In this document: positions 5,443 to 12,830 of the stretch, one piece after another
Layout: every line of letters begins with the position of its first letter
Position numbering within the stretch: the stretch's first letter is position 1
Assembly: GCA_020026175.1 (NCBI GenBank)
Contig: JAHHQV010000065.1
Coordinates: 1 to 12,830 of the forward strand
Source: Phocaeicola sp.
Lineage (GTDB): Bacteria; Bacteroidota; Bacteroidia; Bacteroidales; Bacteroidaceae
Length of the DNA: 12,830 nucleotides
Direction of reading: 5' to 3'
Notes under the pieces: model-generated
The model's database searches: none
Told to the model about the DNA's origin: nothing
The model's input: only the letters and a program-made list of their open reading frames with translations
Position numbers and translations under genes: made by a program

Positions 5443-6812
5443 ATATTATGGAAACATTAAGAAAATCATCGTATCTAATTCCAATTAAATTGGAAAATGA
5501 AGAAGGAAAGTATATGCTTATTCATGGATATACAGGGGCTATGGATGTCGTTAGTGAAAGAGTTGTTTTGTATCTAAAGAACAATGATATAAGTAAGCTT
5601 TCAGATTCGACATTACAAGCTTTACATAAAAGAGGATATATTACAAATAAAACAAAAGAGGAAGAAATAGAATATGTAGAAAGGATAGCAAAAGCTTTAC
5701 ATAAAAGAGATAATATTTTACATAAAAGTTTCACATGGGTCGTTACATATAACTGTAATTTTAGGTGTCCTTACTGCTTTGAAAAAAGAGAATATAAGGA
5801 TTCTTCCCATCATATTGCACTTACAAAATCTCAAGTAGACCAGTTATTTAATGCTATGATTGAAATAGAACCTAGGAAACAACTTCAAGATTCCGTAATA
5901 ACATTGTATGGGGGTGAGCCTTTGTTGAAGGGAAATAAAGAAATAGTGACATATATCGTTCATGAAGGTAGAAAAAGGGGGTATAAGTTCCATGCTATAA
6001 CTAATGGATATGATTTGGATTCATATTTTACTTTATTAGCACCAGATCTAATTACTCTAATTCAGATTACGATTGACGGAACGAAGAAAAATCATAATCA
6101 AAAAAGAAAACATTTTGAAGATTCAAATTCATTTGATAAGATTATTTCTAATATTAAATTGATTTTTGAAAAAGAATTGAATGTAGATATTCACGTAAGA
6201 GTCAATGTAGATAATTATAATTTGGAAGATTTTAAATCTTTATATTTATATTTTAGGGAAATAGGATTTTTGTCACATAAAAATTTTAAAATGTATTCAG
6301 CATTAATACAAGATAATAAGGAAGTCAAAGATTCAGATAAAAAAGACATTGATTTTCTATCTGAATCTGAGTATTTAGCAATTAATGAAAAGATGGGTAC
6401 AATTACCTCTTGCGCTGGATATGATGCAATCTATAAAAAAATTGAATATGCTATTACAACTAAAAAACCCTTACCGTTAACAGCTGTGCATTGTACTGCT
6501 CAAACTGGAGAGTATGTATTTTCGCCTTTAAATGAAATTTATCCATGCTGGGAAGTTGTTGGGGATAAAAAGTTCCAAATAGGAACAATTGAGAATAATG
6601 CCATTAATTGGAATAAAAATGAATTAAAAAAATGGCATAGCCATGATGTTGCTTCTTTGTCTTGTAAATATTGTAAGTATGTATTTTTGTGTGGTGGAGG
6701 TTGCTTGGCAATGAAAAACAATCAATGTAATTTATTTAAAAGAATGATAATAAAAGCCGTAAATACTATTTATAATAGTATCCATGCAAATATGTTTAAC
6801 AAATTAAATTAA
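5439..6812 (+). CDS. Radical SAM/SPASM peptide maturase
   Basis: This 457-residue enzyme (TTG start; ATG at 5448 would give 454) has three parts. The first ~90 residues (KYMLIHGYTGAMDVVSERVV) look like the leader-binding N-terminal region of peptide maturases. The radical SAM core has CNFRCPYC (C106, C110, C113), binding the 4Fe-4S cluster that cleaves S-adenosylmethionine, and GGEP at 158-161. The SPASM domain has C352, C370 and CX2CX5CX3C (C409, C412, C418, C422) plus C430, for auxiliary Fe-S clusters. Such enzymes form thioether or carbon-carbon links on RiPP precursors. The only small Cys-rich ORF nearby starts 9 bases after its stop. The gene is much more AT-rich than its neighbours (9 of 60 bases are G or C at 6121-6180, against 28 of 60 at 4441-4500), suggesting separate acquisition. 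Confidence 0.9.
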   Translation: MNIMETLRKSSYLIPIKLENEEGKYMLIHGYTGAMDVVSERVVLYLKNNDISKLSDSTLQALHKRGYITNKTKEEEIEYVERIAKALHKRDNILHKSFTWVVTYNCNFRCPYCFEKREYKDSSHHIALTKSQVDQLFNAMIEIEPRKQLQDSVITLYGGEPLLKGNKEIVTYIVHEGRKRGYKFHAITNGYDLDSYFTLLAPDLITLIQITIDGTKKNHNQKRKHFEDSNSFDKIISNIKLIFEKELNVDIHVRVNVDNYNLEDFKSLYLYFREIGFLSHKNFKMYSALIQDNKEVKDSDKKDIDFLSESEYLAINEKMGTITSCAGYDAIYKKIEYAITTKKPLPLTAVHCTAQTGEYVFSPLNEIYPCWEVVGDKKFQIGTIENNAINWNKNELKKWHSHDVASLSCKYCKYVFLCGGGCLAMKNNQCNLFKRMIIKAVNTIYNSIHANMFNKLN

Positions 6813-6820
6813 ATTAAATC
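6801..6820 (+). repeat. Pentanucleotide repeat between maturase stop and precursor start
   Basis: Four AAATT units (the last is AAATC) fill the end of the radical SAM gene, its stop codon and the whole spacer up to the precursor ATG. Gain or loss of a unit would alter the last residues and stop of the enzyme or the spacing to the precursor start. No Shine-Dalgarno is present here. Confidence 0.6.
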
Positions 6821-7000
6821 ATGAAAGATGATTTTTGTTCTGTAAACTCTAACTTTTCAGAGTTTGATCTTCAGCAATTGGAAGAACGTTTAGAAACAGA
6901 TCCTTTAGTGTCTGGTGGACTATTGGATTTAACAGATGATCCAACACCAACTTGTAGATTTAAATGTCCTCATTTACAAAATTGTGAATTACAGTGCTAA
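6821..7000 (+). CDS. Putative RiPP precursor peptide with CX3C-X5-CX3C core
   Basis: A 59-residue ORF lies 9 bases downstream of the radical SAM maturase on the same strand. Residues 1-33 look like a leader: an amphipathic segment FDLQQLEERLE (15-25) suited to binding by an RRE domain, then DPLVSGG (27-33). Residues 34-59 form the likely core, opening with an acidic LLDLTDD and ending CRFKCPHLQNCELQC. The four core cysteines (45, 49, 55, 59) are spaced symmetrically, and the last is the C-terminal residue. Paired CX3C motifs are the hallmark of thioether-hairpin peptides (sactipeptides, ranthipeptides) and of disulfide alpha-hairpins. Size, position and Cys pattern support precursor status; I do not recognise a named family. 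Cleavage after GG is possible, but no C39 protease is in view. A further Cys (C6) in the leader is unexplained. Confidence 0.75.
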   Translation: MKDDFCSVNSNFSEFDLQQLEERLETDPLVSGGLLDLTDDPTPTCRFKCPHLQNCELQC

Positions 7001-7029
7001 CTAAGTATTGTAATAGAAACATTAAAATC

Positions 7030-7061
7030 TATATAGAATAAATTTGACTTATATAGAATAA
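7030..7061. repeat. 12-base direct repeat, 20-base period
   Basis: TATATAGAATAA occurs exactly at 7030-7041 and 7050-7061. A period of 20 places both copies on about the same face of the helix, as for a regulator binding as a dimer, and it lies between the precursor and outer membrane protein genes. AT-rich sequence makes chance repeats more likely, so the role is uncertain. Confidence 0.35.
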
Positions 7062-7122
7062 TAAATAGGAATATTGATTTTCATTTTTCTAATACCTTAT
7101 TCGATATAATGCTTATTGATTG

Positions 7123-7219
7123 AGCGACCGTTAATGATATTTATTCATGCAACATATTGAGTTTAGATAACAAATGTTAAAGCAAAATAAACAATCTTCA
7201 ATGGTCGCTTTATTTTTTC
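7123..7219 (+). terminator. Long-loop terminator or attenuator between precursor and transport genes
   Basis: A 10-bp stem (AGCGACCGTT at 7123-7132 with AATGGTCGCT at 7200-7209, one G-U pair) is the only G+C-rich structure in the spacer and is followed directly by TTTATTTTTT (7209-7218). The 67-base loop is far longer than in simple terminators, so it may hold inner hairpins and work as an attenuator, or be the 3' part of a small RNA. Its place, 16 bases before the ATG at 7236, would let the precursor be transcribed in excess over the downstream genes. Confidence 0.5.
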
Positions 7220-7235
7220 AAATCACAAAGTTGTC

Positions 7236-9521
7236 ATGAAAATATTAAGTTTAATTGTTTGTTTTTTGTCGTATTATATATTCCCATTAGAATCTCAGGT
7301 TTTAGTCAAGGGAAAACTGATGAGTGAAGATAATCATGAATTAAATTATGCGTCCATTCGGCTGTTAAGCCCCGACTCTTCCTTTGTACAAGGAACTATA
7401 ACGGATAGTATAGGTAATTATTGTCTGCAAAATGTGTATTCGGGTGATTATCTGCTTTCTATAAGTTCTATGGGATATATACCACAATGGCATGCACTTA
7501 CTATAGGGAAGCAAGATAAGAAATTACCTTTGTTTAAGTTGAAAAATAATAATATATTATTGGATGAAGTAGTAGTAAACTCTTCTTCTTTTGTCCGCAA
7601 GAAAGACCGAGTGTTAATCAGCCCTACCGAACAGCAAGTAAAACACTCTTCCACAGGATATGATTTGTTGTATAACCTTATGATTCCAGGTATGTATGTC
7701 AATACGCAAAAGGGTTCGGTAAATACATTGTTTGGAGAAGCGACTCTTTACATAAACGGACAAAAAGCGGACTATAAAGAAGTACGTGCTCTTCGTCCTA
7801 AAGACATTGAAAAAATAGAATATTTTGAAATGCCAACAGGGAAGTATGCAGGTGATAAAACTTCTGTCAACTACATATTGAAAAAGGCAAAAACAGGTGG
7901 CTATATTGCATTAGATGGAATGCAATATATCGGCTATTTAGCAGGTGATTACAATGCTAACCTAAAACTTATACACAATAATACCAGTTATATGTTATTT
8001 GCTGGTCATTCTATGGAGAGCAATGATGGCATACGAACAGATAAAAAAGAAATAATTCACTTTCCAAAACAGAAAATAATCCGTACAATCCATGTAGATG
8101 ACGCCAAACTGAAAAGGAACAAACAATATGCACAACTTAATATTAATAACAGTAATGATAAACGAACGTTGACTGGAAAGATTTCTTTAGTTCGCCAAAG
8201 TATGCCTGACAATTATAGTAAAAGTATAGTTAAATATGGAGGTCCTTCGGTTAATGATATTAGTTCAAAAACTGAAACGAGCCAAACTACTCTAATGCCA
8301 AGTTTGAATTTAAATGGAAGCTTTAATTTAGGACAGACACAGTTTTTTAATATTGATTTTACGACTACTTATACGAACAATGAGTATATAAGAAAATATA
8401 GCGAAGGAAACTACTTTTCTCATACAGAAGCGGACGAAAATTTATACGATATTACATTTTCAACAGATTATAATATCCAGTTAAAACACAACAATTCGTT
8501 TGGACTGAATTTCAGCCATTTGCATTCTATTTCTTCTGCCACATATAAAGGAAGTTTCAATAAACAAAGTCATTTATGGACTGCTGAAACTTTATTAATG
8601 GGACAATACAATCAAAGTTTCGGAAAAGTTTACATGAGTTTACAATTTGGAGGGGACTTACTACAATATTGTTTACATAAAAATGAAACAAAACGTTACC
8701 TATCTCCTCATGCTAATATTTTATTGAATTATCGAATAAATCCCGAACATTCTATATTGTATGGATTGCATACAGGAAATTCCAACCCACCTATGGAATG
8801 GATAAACAATGTGAGTCAAGATATAGATTCATTGTCTATTAAACGAGGTAATCCGCAATTAGAAAAGACTGATTATTATAATAGTTATTTGGTTTATTCC
8901 TATCAAAAAGGAAAAATCAATATACAAGTGGCAGGTCTATATTGGGGAGCCGTGAACAACGTTTTTAGCGATTATTATATAGAGAATGACAAACTGGTGA
9001 ATACTTTTCGTACAGAAGGAAATTTCCATCAATTAAAAGGGGCACTTGCTATTACTTACAAGATAAGTCCTAACTTACATCTTAAATTGTCAGGATTTTA
9101 TCGTTATAATGAAATTACAGGAAAGATCAAGAAGCATAGGAACGAATGGGGCGGAAGTTTTGATATAAATTATTATTGGAAAGATTTTGCCTTTAATATA
9201 CACGGTAAATCTACGGAAAAGACATTAGATAATTATCCTGCTTTCATTGATACACCTGCGACTTATGGTGCATTTGTGCGTTGGAATCATAAAAACTGGA
9301 TGGCAGAAATCGGGACAGACAATACATTTAGCAAACACAATCGAACTAAAATGTATATGGATATGGGGGCATATCGTTTCCACAACAGTTCTTATAGTCG
9401 AACGTATCAAAAAACAGGTTATTTCAAAGTGGCTTATACATTTGATTTCGGGAAGAAAACTCCTAAAGAGCAACGCGATATTAACACAACTATAAACAGC
9501 GCAATATTGAAAGCAGAATAA
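7236..9521 (+). CDS. TonB-dependent-receptor-like outer membrane beta-barrel protein
   Basis: The 761-residue protein starts with a signal peptide (about 1-20, MKILSLIVCFLSYYIF). Next is a carboxypeptidase-regulatory-like beta sandwich (about 22-108; VKGKLMSEDNHELNYASIRL, TITDSIGNYCLQNVYSGDYL). A plug-like segment (about 112-218) includes LDEVVVNSS, LYINGQKA and LRPKDIEKIEYFEMPTGKYA. A long beta barrel rich in alternating Tyr/Asn/Ser strands ends in YFKVAYTFDFGKK. This is the layout of Bacteroidetes TonB-dependent receptors of the smaller outer-membrane-beta-barrel type. There is no SusD partner, so it is not a typical glycan uptake pair. Within this locus it could export the peptide product, take it up, or act as receptor; the sequence does not decide. 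Only 5 bases separate it from the M50 gene. Confidence 0.85.
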   Translation: MKILSLIVCFLSYYIFPLESQVLVKGKLMSEDNHELNYASIRLLSPDSSFVQGTITDSIGNYCLQNVYSGDYLLSISSMGYIPQWHALTIGKQDKKLPLFKLKNNNILLDEVVVNSSSFVRKKDRVLISPTEQQVKHSSTGYDLLYNLMIPGMYVNTQKGSVNTLFGEATLYINGQKADYKEVRALRPKDIEKIEYFEMPTGKYAGDKTSVNYILKKAKTGGYIALDGMQYIGYLAGDYNANLKLIHNNTSYMLFAGHSMESNDGIRTDKKEIIHFPKQKIIRTIHVDDAKLKRNKQYAQLNINNSNDKRTLTGKISLVRQSMPDNYSKSIVKYGGPSVNDISSKTETSQTTLMPSLNLNGSFNLGQTQFFNIDFTTTYTNNEYIRKYSEGNYFSHTEADENLYDITFSTDYNIQLKHNNSFGLNFSHLHSISSATYKGSFNKQSHLWTAETLLMGQYNQSFGKVYMSLQFGGDLLQYCLHKNETKRYLSPHANILLNYRINPEHSILYGLHTGNSNPPMEWINNVSQDIDSLSIKRGNPQLEKTDYYNSYLVYSYQKGKINIQVAGLYWGAVNNVFSDYYIENDKLVNTFRTEGNFHQLKGALAITYKISPNLHLKLSGFYRYNEITGKIKKHRNEWGGSFDINYYWKDFAFNIHGKSTEKTLDNYPAFIDTPATYGAFVRWNHKNWMAEIGTDNTFSKHNRTKMYMDMGAYRFHNSSYSRTYQKTGYFKVAYTFDFGKKTPKEQRDINTTINSAILKAE

Positions 9522-9526
9522 AAAAA

Positions 9527-10720
9527 ATGAGACCTTACAACGACATAATCATTCATCATCATTTTTCTTCTTCAATGCAGGAAGAAAAATTCCTATTGTC
9601 CTACAACGGACAATACTACGAAGCCAGTTATGCAATTGTAGAACTAGTGGAAGAACTGCAAAAGCATGAAGAGAAAGAAATGGCTATTGGAGAATACATC
9701 AGAAAAAAAGAAGGCAAGTATACCAAGGAACAAGTACAGGACGTGATAGAAAAAATCATAGCTCCTATTTTCCGTGTAGGACCGAAGAAGCGAACTTTTC
9801 TCTACGAAAAGGAATTATTCAGTGCAGAGACTATAGATAAGTTTTCTGATATGTTCCGCTTTTTGTTTCATAAAGAATATATGGCGTTGGTATTGGTAGT
9901 GATGATGGCATTGGATACTTGGTTTTTCTTAACTACCCATGATTTACTTTTGTTCAACAACAAAATAAACATCTACATGATGGTTGGATTGTTTATATTT
10001 ATGATTTCTTCGTCCTTTTTTCACGAATTGGGACATGCTGCCGCTTGTAAATACTTTGGCATACGTCACGGAGGTATAGGTTTTGGCCTGTATTTAAACT
10101 TTCCCGTACTCTATACAGACGTTACAGAAGTGTGGAAATTGAACCGAATACAACGATGTGTGGTGAACCTTGCAGGGGTTTATTTTCAATCATACTGGCT
10201 CATATTCATGTTAGTGTTTTTTTTCGTAACAAGAAACGATATTCTACGTTATCTGATACTCATTATGAATTTGGGATTTGTAATGACGCTAAATCCTTTC
10301 TTCAAGTTTGATGGCTATTGGATTGTTTCAGATTTGCTGGGTGTACCTAATCTTCGGCAACGTTCTATGGAACTACTGGAATATCTGTACCGATGTATAC
10401 GTAGGCAACCAATAGCTAGAAAGCCTTCCCTACTCAATATGCGTACACTAGAAAAATATGGCCTATTAGCGTATTCTTTCGTAGTGAATGCCTTTATGGG
10501 ATTTTACTTTTGTTACGTTATCCCAATATTTCTATATCGTTTTATACAAACTTTTCCTAATGCGGTAAACGAACTGATTCTTTACCTTTCCAACCAAATG
10601 GTTCCTCCTTTTGCTCTATTGCGTAATATCAGTATGCAACTTATATTCTTGACCTTAATCAGCTATTATTTGTATAGAATCATTATTTCATTTACAAAAC
10701 GTTATGCAAGAAAACAATAA
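9527..10720 (+). CDS. M50-family membrane metalloprotease with PqqD/RRE-like N-terminus
   Basis: This 397-residue site-2-protease-like enzyme has its zinc site in a membrane segment: HELGH at 166-170, with the third ligand D262 in NPFFKFDGYW (256-265). About six hydrophobic segments surround these motifs. Residues 20-85 (KFLLSYNGQYYEASYAIVEL and following helices) precede the first membrane span and resemble the small winged-helix PqqD/RRE fold that binds RiPP leaders. M50 proteases accompany radical SAM enzymes in other RiPP loci (YydH with YydG in Bacillus epipeptide synthesis). Here it is the best candidate for cutting leader from core. It follows the outer membrane protein gene by 5 bases and overlaps the next gene by 17. 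The protease call is firm; the RRE-like domain is inferred from the pattern. Confidence 0.87.
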   Translation: MRPYNDIIIHHHFSSSMQEEKFLLSYNGQYYEASYAIVELVEELQKHEEKEMAIGEYIRKKEGKYTKEQVQDVIEKIIAPIFRVGPKKRTFLYEKELFSAETIDKFSDMFRFLFHKEYMALVLVVMMALDTWFFLTTHDLLLFNNKINIYMMVGLFIFMISSSFFHELGHAAACKYFGIRHGGIGFGLYLNFPVLYTDVTEVWKLNRIQRCVVNLAGVYFQSYWLIFMLVFFFVTRNDILRYLILIMNLGFVMTLNPFFKFDGYWIVSDLLGVPNLRQRSMELLEYLYRCIRRQPIARKPSLLNMRTLEKYGLLAYSFVVNAFMGFYFCYVIPIFLYRFIQTFPNAVNELILYLSNQMVPPFALLRNISMQLIFLTLISYYLYRIIISFTKRYARKQ

Positions 10721-12638
10721 TACTAGTTTACGTCCACAAAAAGTTGCATTCTATACAACTGTTTGCTTTTTACTGATGGTAATTGGATTATTTATATTTC
10801 GTGTGTACGATTCCCATTTGTCTTTCTTGCTTTTACTTGTAGGAGGACTGATGGTAATTCGTGTGTTTCCTTTCAGGCGATGGACTACTATTGATATTTG
10901 TGTCGGAATTATTACTATGTATGACTTAGTGTCATGCTTTTATGCAAATTGTCCTTTGCCTGCTATACGAGTTTTCCTATACTCTTTTTATGCATTGGTC
11001 GTTTATCTAACATTACGTCGACTTCTGTCGTGGAAACCTACGGAGCGTATTATCTGTTTAGGTATTAATGTGATGACGAGTATCGCTCTTTTGATTGCGT
11101 TGTTATCTTTTATCGTATTTCGGAATTCTGTGTTGAGAGTTGGTTTTGAAGATACGTATCATTTCCGCTTTCTATTTCATCCTTTAGGATATATTACAAA
11201 TGTGTGGTCAGAAGTTCTTCTGCTCTTATTAGGATGGCTATGTCTCTCTCGATGGCGTTATTCGGTAGTTTTAATATTTTTGACTTTTACAGCTATATTT
11301 CTATCTTTTTCCAGAGGAGCTTATGTCGCTACAGGAATTTATATTATTGGCTGTATATTTGTAATGCATAATGTAGACAAACTTCGGATAATCATTTCAG
11401 CATTGCTTGCTATGGGTTTGGTTATGATATGTTGCCCAAAGGAAATATGGACAACTTTAGAAATGAACCATAACTATTCCCAAAAGCAAAGTATGGAAGG
11501 CAGAGTACAAAGCACATCAGCTGCTTTGAAAGTATTCAAAGAAAGACCTTTAATAGGATATGGCAATGGTAACTATATGTATGCGATTGATACAGTTACT
11601 GGACAGGACAGCACAAAGCCGTTCACTTCGATGGCACCGAATACGTTGGCACTGCTTTTGGTAGAAAAGGGAATAATTGGGATATCACTTTATGTTTTGC
11701 TTTTCTTTACTATAGCCAAGACCTTGTGGAAACGAGGTAAACATCGAGAAAGCCATATAATCGGTTTTACTCTTCTTGCCTTGCTTATCAAAGATATGAG
11801 CCAGTCCGCATGGGAGGAAACACCTTTACTCATGCAAATGACATATCTCCTTCTCGCCTATCTTCAAAAGAAAGATGAGGAAGAACTGGAACAAGTCCAG
11901 TTTTCGCCAAGCTGCTATGTAGTAGCTGGACTTGCATTATCGGCTGTGTTGATCTGGAATATTCCAGATATATTACAGGCTGCTGATCCTACTGGGACAT
12001 ACCTTAAGCAGAAAGATTACAGAAATGCATGGATGCAGCATCCTGAAGATGTGCAACTTAGTTACCTTTATGCTTCTCGTACTCTTATGAAGGAAAATTC
12101 AACAGAGGCAGACAGTATATTATATAAACTGGTAAGGGATTTTCCAAAAAACAGTTTATATTTGAGTACTTATGCTGTAAGATGCTATGACAAAGATGAC
12201 AAAGAAAATGCCTGCCATATGATGGCTGAAGCCATTCGCTATACTCCACGTCTACTGGATTATGATAAGATGAATCTCTGGAAGAATACTGATAGTGCTT
12301 TTCATGCAAGTGTGATACAGAAAGTACTAGCGACTAAACCTGGAAACAGTGCTTTGGATTATGCACACTATGGATATGTTGCTCATTGGAAGAGAGATAC
12401 ACTTACGGCAAACGCTTATCTGAGAGAAGCACTAAAGTTATTGCCAAACTTTGCTACTCCATATTTACTTTTAGGTGAACACGACAAATATAAATTGCTT
12501 ATTTACGGAGCTTTCTGTTCAGACTTAAGGCATATACCACTTCCTGAAGACCCTCAGATTAATGAAAATTATTTACTAGAGAAACAGGTCGCAGTAAAAG
12601 TCAAAAAATGGTATGATTCAAAATATCAAATAGAATAG
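10704..12638 (+). CDS. O-antigen ligase/polymerase-like membrane protein with repeat-rich C-terminal region
   Basis: The 644-residue protein has about ten to twelve membrane segments up to residue 420, then a soluble region (430-640) with helical TPR-like pairs (ADSILYKLVRDFPKNSLYLS, TANAYLREALKLLPNFATPY). Family signs of WaaL/Wzy_C proteins are SFSRGAYVA (201-209), GRVQSTSAALKVFKERPLIGYGNGNY (266-291) and NTLALLLVEKGIIGISLY (313-330). Such proteins move lipid-linked glycans onto acceptors on the periplasmic face. Oddly, where the ligase catalytic His-Asn is normally found, this protein has Pro312-Asn313, so the usual chemistry may be lost or changed. Its start lies inside the M50 gene, so the two are probably translated together. 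A link to peptide export or glycosylation is only a guess from position. Confidence 0.8.
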   Translation: MQENNNTSLRPQKVAFYTTVCFLLMVIGLFIFRVYDSHLSFLLLLVGGLMVIRVFPFRRWTTIDICVGIITMYDLVSCFYANCPLPAIRVFLYSFYALVVYLTLRRLLSWKPTERIICLGINVMTSIALLIALLSFIVFRNSVLRVGFEDTYHFRFLFHPLGYITNVWSEVLLLLLGWLCLSRWRYSVVLIFLTFTAIFLSFSRGAYVATGIYIIGCIFVMHNVDKLRIIISALLAMGLVMICCPKEIWTTLEMNHNYSQKQSMEGRVQSTSAALKVFKERPLIGYGNGNYMYAIDTVTGQDSTKPFTSMAPNTLALLLVEKGIIGISLYVLLFFTIAKTLWKRGKHRESHIIGFTLLALLIKDMSQSAWEETPLLMQMTYLLLAYLQKKDEEELEQVQFSPSCYVVAGLALSAVLIWNIPDILQAADPTGTYLKQKDYRNAWMQHPEDVQLSYLYASRTLMKENSTEADSILYKLVRDFPKNSLYLSTYAVRCYDKDDKENACHMMAEAIRYTPRLLDYDKMNLWKNTDSAFHASVIQKVLATKPGNSALDYAHYGYVAHWKRDTLTANAYLREALKLLPNFATPYLLLGEHDKYKLLIYGAFCSDLRHIPLPEDPQINENYLLEKQVAVKVKKWYDSKYQIE

Positions 12639-12644
12639 AAATAG

Positions 12645-12717
12645 AAACTTATCTATTTACTACATATCTCAATTGCCTTTGTTTTGTCCTAAAGTTTTTG
12701 TAACTATAGGTAAGTTT
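12645..12717 (+). terminator. Weak long-loop inverted repeat after the operon
   Basis: AAACTTATCTAT (12645-12656) can pair over 12 positions, one of them a wobble, with ATAGGTAAGTTT (12706-12717). The stem is AT-rich and the loop is 49 bases, so it is a poor terminator, but it starts only 7 bases after the last stop. Another 6-bp inverted repeat (AATGTC/GACATT) is at 12730-12754. No gene can be supported in 12639-12830. Confidence 0.25.
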
Positions 12718-12830
12718 TAAAGCAATGACAATGTCACATATTATTTCTGACATTCAGAGATACAGCGTCCTTCTTTTCGCAAAGAATTCATGAAGATATT
12801 GCAGATAATGACCCTATAAGAATTCTGAGC

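Noticed and set aside
6914..6919. GG motif of the precursor as a C39-protease cleavage site
   Set aside because: Possible, but no C39 peptidase or ABC exporter is in the window, so I do not assign cleavage here; the M50 protease could cut elsewhere.
7040..7120. Internal promoter for the outer membrane protein gene
   Set aside because: TTTG at 7043 and TA-rich boxes exist, but none gives TAnnTTTG at the right spacing, in contrast to the perfect promoter at 3446-3476.
7236..9521. SusC-type glycan uptake receptor
   Set aside because: No SusD-like lipoprotein or glycoside hydrolase is nearby, and at 761 residues it is shorter than typical SusC proteins (about 1000).
12735..12830. Open minus-strand frame entering from the right edge (ends ...RCISECQK)
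   Set aside because: About 30 residues, no recognisable motif, and other frames are equally short; cannot be told from chance without sequence beyond the edge.
1..12830. CRISPR array, tRNA, rRNA or replication origin
   Set aside because: No regularly spaced repeats, no tRNA-like cloverleaf or rRNA motif, and no iteron cluster were seen on reading both strands.

Overview
The window looks like the accessory genome of a Bacteroidales gut-type bacterium (Bacteroides, Phocaeicola or a relative). The signs are low G+C, near absence of Shine-Dalgarno sites, a textbook Bacteroides promoter (TTTG, 19 bases, TATATTTG) at 3446-3476, a TonB-dependent-receptor-like outer membrane protein, and two Bacteroidetes-typical small-protein families. 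No rRNA, tRNA or CRISPR array was seen. All family names come from reading motifs, not from searches.

Left part (1-3408), mobile and defence-like DNA. An IS200/IS605-type element carries an intact tnpB (RuvC residues D201, E285, D365 and a four-Cys zinc finger), a left hairpin and a right-end hairpin ending TCAA at 1262. Next, on the minus strand, is a short operon resembling a toxin-antitoxin-chaperone (TAC) system: a toxin-like domain and an XRE antitoxin, joined in one 340-residue frame, followed by a small SecB-like chaperone. The join appears to result from a 5-bp tandem duplication at 2223-2232; removing it restores a 182-residue toxin-like ORF with its own stop and a separate 147-residue antitoxin. 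The operon promoter region has two near-palindromic operator-like sites. At 3058-3216 lie a short broken ORF and an orphan IS right end.

Right part (3499-12638), a rightward gene set that I read as a RiPP (ribosomally made, modified peptide) locus: a lipoprotein with a transglutaminase-like Cys-His-Asp domain; a radical SAM/SPASM peptide maturase whose likely TTG start overlaps the preceding stop; a 59-residue precursor peptide (6821-7000) ending in a symmetric CX3C-X5-CX3C core; a terminator- or attenuator-like stem; an outer membrane beta-barrel protein; an M50 membrane metalloprotease with an N-terminal PqqD/RRE-like segment; and an O-antigen-ligase-like membrane protein with a periplasmic repeat-rich tail. 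The last two genes overlap.

Working model (inference): the radical SAM enzyme crosslinks the cysteines of the precursor, the M50 protease cuts leader from core in the membrane, and the envelope proteins move, anchor or process the product. There is no C39-type ABC exporter in the window, so release would have to depend on the M50 protein or on genes outside it. The last 192 bases hold only weak inverted repeats.
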